Source: Microbacterium sp. Root53
GTDB lineage: Bacteria > Actinomycetota > Actinomycetes > Actinomycetales > Microbacteriaceae
NCBI RefSeq assembly: GCF_001426925.1
Contig: NZ_LMFR01000001.1
Span: 318,576 to 382,575, forward strand
DNA length: 64,000 nt
Direction of reading: 5' to 3'
A model generated the notes under the pieces. That model was not told the origin of the DNA and searched no databases. It saw only the letters and a program-made list of their open reading frames with translations. Below, piece after piece: positions 37,217 to 45,705 of the stretch (position 1 is its first letter; each line of letters begins with the position of its first letter). The translations under genes and the position numbers were made by a program.

Positions 37217-40200
37217 ATGAAGACTGTGTCCTGGGCACGGGTGCGTCCGCGCACGCTCGCGGGCGCCTCAATCGTCACGGTCGCCGCGCTCGGCGTCACG
37301 ACCATGGCCGTCGCGTACGAGGGCAACCCGACCACCGAGCTCGACCTCCACGACGGATCAGTCTGGATCACCAAGGCCGATGAGCAGTGGGTCGGCCACT
37401 TCAACAGCGAGTCACAGGTCCTGGACGGGCGCCTCGTCACGCCGTCCGCCGACTTCGACGTCCTGCAGGACGGCGACCGGATCCTCATGCAGGACCTGGG
37501 CGACGGGACGCTCGGCCCCGTCGACAACGTGGGGGTGTCCCTGGGTGACCGGGTGCAGCTGCCCGGCGGAGCCGAGATCGACTACGCCGCCCGCACGATC
37601 GCGGTCCTCGACCCCGCCGAGGGCGAGCTCTTCGTCATCCCCTACGACGGTCTCGCGTCCTTCGCCGTGGCCGACGCCGATCCTGTGCTCGAGAAGCTGG
37701 GGGAGAACGCGGCCGTCACGGTCGGCCGTGACGGCACCGTGTACGTCGCCTCGCCGTCCGAGGCGACGCTGTACACGGTCCCCGTGACGGAGGAGGGCGA
37801 GGCCGAGAAGCCGTCCGAGCGGGCGCTCGAGGGCGTCGACGAGTCGTCGCAGCTGTCCGTGACCTTGGTGGCCGGCCGCGCGGTGATCCTCGACGAGACG
37901 ACCGGGTCCGTCATCATCCCGGACGGGCCGACGGTCGCGCTCGAGGAGCCCGAGGACGCGCGCCTCGCGCTGGACGCGGCCGACGGGGACGCGGTCGTCG
38001 TCGCGACGCGCACCGAGCTGCTGAGCATCCCGCTCGACGGCTCCGAGCCCGAGGCCGCTCCCGCCGGAGCCCTGACGGGCACCCCCGCCGAGCCCGTGTG
38101 GCTCAACGGCTGCGCTTACGGCGCGTGGATGGAGTCGGGACGGTTCGTGCGCGACTGCGTCGGCGAGCAGCACGACCTCGCGATGCCGATCCCGGAGTAC
38201 AAGGCCGAGGGCGAGCTGCGCTTCCGCGTCAACCGCGACGTGGTGATGCTCAACAACGTCCTGAGCGGCGCCGCCTGGCTCGCGAGCGACCAGCTGCAGA
38301 AGGTGGACAACTGGGACGACCTGACGCCGCCGAAGGGCGACGGCGTCGAGAACCCCGACCCGACCACCGTCCAGGTGCCGGACCCGAGTCCGCCGGACCG
38401 CGGCGAGGACAACACGCCCCCGGTCGCCAACCCCGACACGTTCGGCGTGCGGGCCGACGCCGCGACGATCCTGCCCGTGCTCGACAACGACAGCGATCCG
38501 GACGGCGACGTGCTCACCGTCACGCTGCCGGACGGTGCGCCCGACGGCGTCACGGTGACGCCGATCAACGACGGCACGTCGCTGCAGATCACCGTGCCGG
38601 ACGGGGTGTCGAGCGTCGACTCCTTCACGTACGAGGTGAACGACGGCCGCCCCGGCGGCACGGCTCAGGCGCAGGTGCGCGTCGAGGTCCGAGGCGAGGA
38701 CGAGAACACGCCGCCGAAGCAGCTGCGGCAGATCGCCATCCCCGTCGAGTCGGGCAGCTCCGTCACCTACAACGTGCTGCCGGACTGGGTCGACCCCGAC
38801 GGCGACAACCTCTACCTCGAGTCGGTCACGCCCGCCGAGGGCGACGAGGCGGAGTTCACGGCGGACGGCCGCATCACCTACCGCGCCATCTCGGGCGACC
38901 AGGGCCTGGTCGACGTCAACATCGTCGTCTCGGACGGCCGCTCGAGCATGGCGGGGCTGCTGAAGCTCGACGTGCGCGCTCCCGGGTCCACGCCGCCGCT
39001 CGCGACCGCCGACCACCTGGTCGTGCGCGCGGGGCAGCAGGGCACGGTCTCGCCCCTGGCCAACGACCTGAGCGCCAGCGACGAGCCGCTCGAGCTCACC
39101 CAGGTGAGCGAGGTGCAGGGCGCGACGATCGTCCCCGACTTCGCATCGGACACGTTCACCTTCGAGTCGGACACGGTGGGCACCTACTACGTCGACTACC
39201 TCGTGACGACGTCGGGGACCACGCCGGTGCCGGGCCTCGTGCGGGTGGACGTCATCGAGCCCGTCGAGAGCGAGGAGCCGCCCGTCGCGGTGCGCGACGT
39301 CGCGCTGCTCCCGGTCGGCGGCGACGCACTGGTGAACGTCCTGGCCAACGACTCCGACCCGGCGGGCGGCGTGCTCGTGGTGCAGTCCGTGGACGTGCCC
39401 GACGATGCGGGCCTCGCGGTCTCGGTGATCGGCCATGAGACGCTGCGCGTCACGGACCGCGGCATGACCGGCGAGGGCGGTCAGGTCACCATCCGCTACA
39501 CGATCTCGAACGGCGTCGCGCCGTCGGTCCAGGGCGAGGTCGTCGTGATCGCCATGCCCGCGCCGGCCAAGCTGCGTGCGCCGATCGTCAACGAGGACAC
39601 CGCCGTCGTGCGCGTCGGCGACGTCGTGACGATCCCGGTGCTCGACAACGACTACCACCCGAACGACGACGAGTTCCACCTCGATCCGGAGTCGGTCCGG
39701 CTCGACACGGAGGGCGCCGGCGAGGCCTTCGCGGCCGAGGACGACGTGCGCTTCCACGCGGGCGACGAGCCCGGCACGGCGTACGTGACCTACACGGCCG
39801 TGGACAGCACGGGACAGCGGGCGACCGCTCCGGTCGCGATCCAGGTGCTCCCGCTCGACGAGGAGAACAACAACGCCCCGCGGCCCGAGGACGTCGAGTC
39901 GCGCGCGCTGGACGGCAGCACGACGAGGATCACGATCCCGCTCGACGGCATCGACCCCGACGGCGACTCGGTCGAGCTGGTCGGCATCGACTCGGGCCCG
40001 AAGCTCGGCACGATCCTCGAGAGGGGAGCGAACTACCTCGACTACGAGGCCTCGCGCGGCTCGACCGGCGTGGACACCTTCACGTACCGTGTGCGCGACA
40101 GCCTCGGTGCCGAGTCGACCGCCACGATCCGGGTGGGGATCGCGCCCGCCGCCGCGCAGAACCAGGCTCCGTTCGCGGTGCGCGACAGCCTCGCGATGCG

Positions 40201-43200
40201 TCCCGGCCGCGTGGTGGCGGCCGCGGTCCAGGAGAACGACTCCGACCCCGACGGCGACACCATCGGCATCGTGCAGGGGACGGACGGGCTCGTGCTCGGC
40301 GAGAACCCGCAGGTCGAGGCGGAGGCGGTCGGCGAGCGCGTGGTCGTGACGGCGCCGGACCACGAGCTCGAGACCTCGCTGCAGTACACGATCGAGGACG
40401 AGCACGGCGCGCAGGCGAAGGGCGTGCTGCAGGTCACGGTCGACGAGGACGTGCCGCTGCAGGCGCCGATCGCGCGCGACGACCGCGTGCTGCTCGAGGA
40501 CATCGATCTCGAGGAGCAGACCGCCCAGATCGACCTGCTGCTGAACGACGAGGACCCCGACGGCACGGCGACCGCCGAGACGCTCGGGATCCAGCTCGCG
40601 CCCGACGACTCGGCCCAGCTGCTCGCGGACGGGATCGTGAGCGTCCAGCTCGAGGAGCGCCGCCGCCTGATCAAGTACACGATCACGGACCAGGACGACC
40701 AGGTCGCGCACGCGTTCATCCACGTCCCCGGCCAGGAGGATCTGCGTCCGAGCCTGATCTCGACCGAGCCTGTGGAGGTCAAGAGCGGCGAGCGCATCGA
40801 CCTCCCGCTCGCGGAGTACGTCCGCTCGGCGGACGGCGGGGATGTGCGCATCACGGAGGCCGAGAAGGTCTCGGCCGGCCGCAGCGACGGCTCGTCGCTC
40901 GTGATCGACGAGCGGACGCTCACCTACCGGTCGGCCGACCGGTACGCGGGCAAGGACGCGATCACGTTCGAGGTGACGGACGGCGACGGACCCGACGACC
41001 CGAACGGGCGCGTGTCGACGCTGTCCATACCGATCACGGTCACGCCGCCCGACAACCTGCCGCCCGAGATGCTCGGCGGCGCCGTCACGGTCGGCGCGGG
41101 CGACTCGCAGCCCGGCACGCTCGAGCTCTCCGGCCTCGCGACCGACATCGACGAGGACCCGCTGTCGTTCTCGCTGGGCGAGGTGCCGGCAGGTCTCCAG
41201 GCGACCATCGCCGGAGGATCCACGCTGGAGGTCCGGGCCGACGCCGACCAGAAGGGCACGGTCGCGTCGATCCCCGTGACCGTCGACGACGGCCAGGACA
41301 ATCCGACGAGCCCCGAGCCCGTCACCTCCGAGATCGAGGTCACCGTCACGGCGTCCACGCGCGAGCTGCCCACGGCCAGCGACGACACGTTCGACACGTG
41401 GAACCAGGGCGAGACGCGCTCGGTCGACGTGCTCGCCAACGACTTCAACCCCTTCGAGGGCGAGGCTCCGCTCGAGGTGATCGACGCTTCGCTCGAGACG
41501 GGCGAGGGCACGGTCCAGTTCGACGGCAGCAGCGTGACGGTCACCCCCGCGGAGGACTACCACGGGCGTTTCGTCGCCCGCTACACGGTGCAGGACGCCA
41601 CGGGCGACCCCGACCGCACGGCCGAGGCGCGCGTCAACGTGACGGTGCAGGGGCGGCCGGACGCTCCCGGCAAGCCGCGCGTGACCAACGTCCAGAGCCG
41701 TCAGGTCACCATGACGTGGCTGCCGCCCGCCGACAACGGCGCGAACATCACGGGCTACAAGGTGACCGCGGTCAAGGGCGGCGAGTACGAGGCCGACTGC
41801 CCCGAGACGACCTGCACGCTCACAGGCCTGACGAACAACGTGACGTACGCGTTCACGGTCACGGCGATCAACAGCGTGGGCGAGTCCGACGCCTCGCCGG
41901 TCAGCCAGGACGCGCGGCCGGACGTGCGGCCCGAGCGCCCGCTCGCGCCGCAGATCCCGGAGTTCCGCGACAGCGGGCTGCTCGTGACGTGGAAGGCGCC
42001 CCGCACCGAGGGCTCTCCCATCACGAAGTACGAGCTCGAGATCACGCCGACGCCGCCGAGCGGCATCAACGTCAAGACCGTGCCGGCGGGCACCACCCAG
42101 CTCTGGTGGGACGGCCTGCAGAACGGCACCGCGTACTCGGTCCGCGTACGCGCGCACAACAGTGCGCCGGACCCGTCCGAGTGGAGCCCGCAGTCGCCCA
42201 CGAACATCCCTGCGAAGCCGCCGGCGGCGCCCGGCACCCCCGTGGCGCAGCGTCAGAGCAGCATCGGCCCCACGCCGGGCGGCGTCGAGGTGACGTGGCC
42301 CGCGGTGACCGGTCCCGAGGCGGGCGGCGACGCGGTCGACGCATACCAGGTGCAGGCATACCGGGGCGGCAGCCCGTACGGCTCGCCGCAGACCGTGGGC
42401 GGCACGCGTGCGGTGTTCTCCCTGCCGGCCAGCAACTCCGACTACACGTTCACGGTGAAGGCGAAGAACAAGGCCGGATGGGGCGGCACGAGCGCTCACA
42501 GCGCGCCGCTGCGCCAGTTCACGTCGCCGACCGCTCCGGGCAAGCCCAGCGTGCGCGAGGGCGACGGGCGGATCGACGCGTCGTGGGCGCCCGCGACGGC
42601 CGAGGGCGCGAACGCGAACGAGATCCACTACCAGTACAGCGTCAACGGCGGAGCGTGGCAGGGCGTCGGCAACTCGACGTCGACGACGATCAACGGGTTG
42701 AACAACGGCTCGACCTATCGCGTGGTCGTGCGCGCGATCGCGGTGGCCAACGGGGCCACGTCGGAGCCCGGCCCGAACTCCCCGCCGTCCGACCCGGCGA
42801 CCCCGTACGGGCCGCCGCGCAACCCCAGCGTCACGGCGGATCGCGTCGGCGACGGCACGCAGATCCGATTCACGTGGAACGCGCCCGCGCCGAACGGCCG
42901 GCTGATCGTGCGCGCCGAGGCCCGGTTCTACGACGGCAAGGGCTGGCAGAACGTGCCGCTCGACGGCTCGACGACCCGCAGCTACGGCTACAGCGCCACC
43001 GGCAAGATCGGCGTGCGCGTGTACGACTCCGCGGGCCAGGTCAGCGGCGAGGCCATCGCGCAGGCGACGACCCGCGACCCCCCGCAGCCGTCGGTCCGCG
43101 TCTTCCAGCAGGGCAACGCGGGCAACGAGCCGAACTGCGATTCGGGCAACTGCCAGTGGATGTGGCTCGGGTACGAGAACCTCCCCGCCGGCAACTACAC

Positions 43201-43372
43201 CGTGCAGTGCTACAGCGGCAACAGCGGGCAGTACTACGCGACGTGGCGGGGATACCTGTCCGGCACGGGCAGCAAGAACATGGGGTGCTACTACGGCTTC
43301 ACGGGCACCCAGGTGCACCTGAAGGTGGAAGGCCCGTACAGCGCCAAGACGCCCTCGATCACGTGGCGATAG
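37217..43372 (+). CDS. Giant Ig/cadherin-like and fibronectin type III surface protein
   Basis: 2051 residues. A single N-terminal hydrophobic segment (about residues 14-34) exports or anchors it. Residues ~35-340 look like a beta-propeller (SVWITKADEQWVGHF, TVYVASPSEATLYTVPV). After a Pro/Asp linker, residues ~398-1475 hold about eleven Ig/cadherin-like domains marked by calcium-type turns such as LPVLDNDSDPDGD, VNVLANDSDPAGG and VDVLANDFNPFEG. Residues ~1477-1950 hold five FnIII domains, and a unique C-terminus (~100 residues, four Cys, QWMWLGYENLPAGNYTVQC) ends it. No sorting signal is present. It opens an operon with MoxR, DUF58 and phospho-signalling genes, which probably serve its export or assembly. 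Confidence 0.9.
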   Translation: MKTVSWARVRPRTLAGASIVTVAALGVTTMAVAYEGNPTTELDLHDGSVWITKADEQWVGHFNSESQVLDGRLVTPSADFDVLQDGDRILMQDLGDGTLGPVDNVGVSLGDRVQLPGGAEIDYAARTIAVLDPAEGELFVIPYDGLASFAVADADPVLEKLGENAAVTVGRDGTVYVASPSEATLYTVPVTEEGEAEKPSERALEGVDESSQLSVTLVAGRAVILDETTGSVIIPDGPTVALEEPEDARLALDAADGDAVVVATRTELLSIPLDGSEPEAAPAGALTGTPAEPVWLNGCAYGAWMESGRFVRDCVGEQHDLAMPIPEYKAEGELRFRVNRDVVMLNNVLSGAAWLASDQLQKVDNWDDLTPPKGDGVENPDPTTVQVPDPSPPDRGEDNTPPVANPDTFGVRADAATILPVLDNDSDPDGDVLTVTLPDGAPDGVTVTPINDGTSLQITVPDGVSSVDSFTYEVNDGRPGGTAQAQVRVEVRGEDENTPPKQLRQIAIPVESGSSVTYNVLPDWVDPDGDNLYLESVTPAEGDEAEFTADGRITYRAISGDQGLVDVNIVVSDGRSSMAGLLKLDVRAPGSTPPLATADHLVVRAGQQGTVSPLANDLSASDEPLELTQVSEVQGATIVPDFASDTFTFESDTVGTYYVDYLVTTSGTTPVPGLVRVDVIEPVESEEPPVAVRDVALLPVGGDALVNVLANDSDPAGGVLVVQSVDVPDDAGLAVSVIGHETLRVTDRGMTGEGGQVTIRYTISNGVAPSVQGEVVVIAMPAPAKLRAPIVNEDTAVVRVGDVVTIPVLDNDYHPNDDEFHLDPESVRLDTEGAGEAFAAEDDVRFHAGDEPGTAYVTYTAVDSTGQRATAPVAIQVLPLDEENNNAPRPEDVESRALDGSTTRITIPLDGIDPDGDSVELVGIDSGPKLGTILERGANYLDYEASRGSTGVDTFTYRVRDSLGAESTATIRVGIAPAAAQNQAPFAVRDSLAMRPGRVVAAAVQENDSDPDGDTIGIVQGTDGLVLGENPQVEAEAVGERVVVTAPDHELETSLQYTIEDEHGAQAKGVLQVTVDEDVPLQAPIARDDRVLLEDIDLEEQTAQIDLLLNDEDPDGTATAETLGIQLAPDDSAQLLADGIVSVQLEERRRLIKYTITDQDDQVAHAFIHVPGQEDLRPSLISTEPVEVKSGERIDLPLAEYVRSADGGDVRITEAEKVSAGRSDGSSLVIDERTLTYRSADRYAGKDAITFEVTDGDGPDDPNGRVSTLSIPITVTPPDNLPPEMLGGAVTVGAGDSQPGTLELSGLATDIDEDPLSFSLGEVPAGLQATIAGGSTLEVRADADQKGTVASIPVTVDDGQDNPTSPEPVTSEIEVTVTASTRELPTASDDTFDTWNQGETRSVDVLANDFNPFEGEAPLEVIDASLETGEGTVQFDGSSVTVTPAEDYHGRFVARYTVQDATGDPDRTAEARVNVTVQGRPDAPGKPRVTNVQSRQVTMTWLPPADNGANITGYKVTAVKGGEYEADCPETTCTLTGLTNNVTYAFTVTAINSVGESDASPVSQDARPDVRPERPLAPQIPEFRDSGLLVTWKAPRTEGSPITKYELEITPTPPSGINVKTVPAGTTQLWWDGLQNGTAYSVRVRAHNSAPDPSEWSPQSPTNIPAKPPAAPGTPVAQRQSSIGPTPGGVEVTWPAVTGPEAGGDAVDAYQVQAYRGGSPYGSPQTVGGTRAVFSLPASNSDYTFTVKAKNKAGWGGTSAHSAPLRQFTSPTAPGKPSVREGDGRIDASWAPATAEGANANEIHYQYSVNGGAWQGVGNSTSTTINGLNNGSTYRVVVRAIAVANGATSEPGPNSPPSDPATPYGPPRNPSVTADRVGDGTQIRFTWNAPAPNGRLIVRAEARFYDGKGWQNVPLDGSTTRSYGYSATGKIGVRVYDSAGQVSGEAIAQATTRDPPQPSVRVFQQGNAGNEPNCDSGNCQWMWLGYENLPAGNYTVQCYSGNSGQYYATWRGYLSGTGSKNMGCYYGFTGTQVHLKVEGPYSAKTPSITWR

Positions 43373-43393
43373 CAGACGACGAAGGATGACGAC

Positions 43394-44368
43394 ATGACGA
43401 TGACCCCCGAACAGGCGGCCTGGTTCCAGGGCACCTTCGGCCGCCTGGTCGACAACGTCGACAAGGCGCTGATGGGCAAGCGCGAGGTCGTGGGCCTCGT
43501 GCTTGCGGCGATGCTCGCCGAGGGTCACGTGCTGCTCGAGGACGCGCCCGGGACGGGCAAGACCAGCCTCGCCAAGGCGCTCGCCGCCACCGTGCAGGGC
43601 ACGTCGAGCCGCATCCAGTTCACGCCCGACCTGCTGCCGAGCGACGTGACCGGCGTGACGATCTACGACCAGCAGTCGCACACGTTCGAGTTCCACCGCG
43701 GCCCCGTGTTCGCCTCGATCGTGCTCGCCGACGAGATCAACCGCGCGTCGCCCAAGACGCAGTCGGCGCTCCTCGAGGTCATGGAGGAGTCGCGCGTCAC
43801 GGTCGACGGCACCCCGCACGAGGTGGGGCGCCCGTTCCTCGTGATCGCGACGCAGAACCCGATCGAGCAGGCGGGCACCTACAAGCTGCCCGAGGCGCAG
43901 CTCGACCGCTTCCTGATCAAGACCTCGATCGGCTACCCCACCCTCGACGTGACCGAGCGCATCCTGGCGGGATCCGCCGAGCGCAACCCGTCGGCCCACC
44001 TGAGCGCGATCATCACGACCAGCGCGGTGTCCGACATGGCCGACCTGGCCTCGACCGCGCACGTCGAGCCCGCCGTGCTGCGCTACGCCGCGGAGCTCGC
44101 CGAGGCGACGCGCGAGGACAGGGACACGCGCCTGGGCGTCTCGGTGCGCGGCGCGATCGCGATCGTGCGCCTGGCCAAGGTGTGGGCGGCGGCGCAGGGT
44201 CGCCACTACGTGATCCCCGACGACGTGAAGTCGCTCGCGCAGCCGGTCTGGGCGCACCGTCTCGTGATGGACCCCGAGGCCGAGTTCGTGGGGACCACGC
44301 CCGAGTCCGTGATCGCCCGAGTGCTCGAGAAGGTTCCCGCGCCGCAGGCCCGCGCCGCGAGCGTCTGA
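43394..44368 (+). CDS. MoxR-family AAA+ ATPase
   Basis: 324 residues. Walker A is APGTGKTS (51-58), Walker B VLADEINRA, sensor 1 ATQNPIEQAGTYKLPEAQLDRF, and a C-terminal AAA lid. MoxR proteins act as chaperones with DUF58 or von Willebrand partners, and the next gene is DUF58. It follows the giant gene by 21 nt. Confidence 0.95.
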   Translation: MTMTPEQAAWFQGTFGRLVDNVDKALMGKREVVGLVLAAMLAEGHVLLEDAPGTGKTSLAKALAATVQGTSSRIQFTPDLLPSDVTGVTIYDQQSHTFEFHRGPVFASIVLADEINRASPKTQSALLEVMEESRVTVDGTPHEVGRPFLVIATQNPIEQAGTYKLPEAQLDRFLIKTSIGYPTLDVTERILAGSAERNPSAHLSAIITTSAVSDMADLASTAHVEPAVLRYAAELAEATREDRDTRLGVSVRGAIAIVRLAKVWAAAQGRHYVIPDDVKSLAQPVWAHRLVMDPEAEFVGTTPESVIARVLEKVPAPQARAASV

Positions 44369-44397
44369 CCGCGCCGAGACGGATCCAACCCGACCGG

Positions 44398-45705
44398 ATG
44401 ACCACCGCAGCCGAGCCCGCGACCGCGCCCGTCCCTCCGGACGACCGCGCGGCGTCGGGCGAGCGCGCGTCGACGGCGGCGGAGCCCGCCCAGGCGAGCT
44501 GGCGCGAGGTCGGGCTGTACCTGCTGGAGCGCGCCGGCCACGCGCTGCGGCGCGCCGCGGCGGTCGTCCGGCCCATCGGCTGGGTCCTGATCGCGGTCGC
44601 GGCGCTGCTGTGGATCGTCGGCCCGTGGATGGGCTGGCGCGAGGTGACGGTCGCCGCCGTCGTGGTGACCGTGGTGCTCGGGCTGTGCCTGCTGTTCCTG
44701 GTCGGGCGCACGACCTACGACGTCACGCTGGACCTGACGCGCACCCGCGTGGTCGTGGGGGAGCGCGCGGTCGGCGCCCTGACCCTGGCCAACTCGGGCG
44801 GCCGGGCCATCCTGCCGTCGCGCGTGGTGCTGCCGGTCGGCGCCGGGCGCGGCGTGTTCGGGGTCAAGCACCTGGCCCCCGGCGAGGAGGTCGAGGAGCT
44901 CTTCGCGATCCCCACGGTCAAGCGCGCCGTGCTCCCCGTCGGCCCCGTCAGCATCGTGCGCGGCGATCCGCTCGGCCTGTTCGAGCGCGTCGACAGCCGC
45001 GACGAGCCGGTCGACCTCTACGTCCACCCGCGAACGGTGCGTTTCGAGGGCCAGTCGCTGGGCTTCGTGCGCGACCTCGAGGGCATGGTCTCGCGGGAGC
45101 TGGCGCGCGACGACATCGCCTTCCACGCCCTGTCGGAGTACCAGCCGGGCGACGATCTGCGGCACGTGCACTGGCGCTCGACCGCCCGCACGGGCACGAT
45201 CATGGTCCGCACCTACGAGCAGACCCGGCGCTCGCACTTCGTGATCGGCCTGTCGACCAACCCGGCCGAGTACGCGGACGAGGACGAACTGGAGCTCGCC
45301 GTCTCGGCGGCCGGCTCCCTGGGCCTGCGCGCGCTGCGGGACTCGTACAAGGTGGATGTGCGCACCCAGTCCGGGCGCCTGCGCACCGAGTCGCAGAAGC
45401 ACCTGCTCGATTCGCTCTCGGGAGTCGAGCCCTCGCGTCCGAAGGCGGGCGGCACGACCGCGCTCGCCGGATCCATCGCCGCCGCCGCCCCCGCGGCGAG
45501 CGTGGTCGTGCTGGCCTGCGGCAGCCGCGTCACCGCCGCCGAGCTGCAGGCCGCGATCTCGCGTCTGCCGCTCGGCTCGCGCGTCCTGGCCGTGGTCGCG
45601 GCGCTCGGGCAGGAGCCGGGCCGGCGTCGCATCGGCGAGGCCGACGTGATCACTGTCGGCGATCTCGACCAGCTCGCCCCCTCGCTGCGGAGGGTGCTGG
45701 CGTGA
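44398..45705 (+). CDS. DUF58 domain membrane protein
   Basis: 435 residues. Two membrane helices (about 60-78 and 85-103) are followed by a beta-rich stretch and the DUF58 signature YQPGDDLRHVHWRSTARTGTIMVRTYEQ near 240-267. The C-terminus has a degenerate VWA-like fold. DUF58 proteins are the standard partner of MoxR ATPases. The chosen ATG 44398 is 29 nt after the MoxR stop; the stop overlaps the next start by 4 nt. Confidence 0.93.
   Translation: MTTAAEPATAPVPPDDRAASGERASTAAEPAQASWREVGLYLLERAGHALRRAAAVVRPIGWVLIAVAALLWIVGPWMGWREVTVAAVVVTVVLGLCLLFLVGRTTYDVTLDLTRTRVVVGERAVGALTLANSGGRAILPSRVVLPVGAGRGVFGVKHLAPGEEVEELFAIPTVKRAVLPVGPVSIVRGDPLGLFERVDSRDEPVDLYVHPRTVRFEGQSLGFVRDLEGMVSRELARDDIAFHALSEYQPGDDLRHVHWRSTARTGTIMVRTYEQTRRSHFVIGLSTNPAEYADEDELELAVSAAGSLGLRALRDSYKVDVRTQSGRLRTESQKHLLDSLSGVEPSRPKAGGTTALAGSIAAAAPAASVVVLACGSRVTAAELQAAISRLPLGSRVLAVVAALGQEPGRRRIGEADVITVGDLDQLAPSLRRVLA

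Noticed and set aside
37412..44257. A 2281-codon open frame antisense to the giant surface protein.
   Set aside because: Its composition is Arg/His/Val noise from the complement of a third-position-GC gene, it lacks domains, and the sense strand has clear Ig, FnIII and MoxR motifs.
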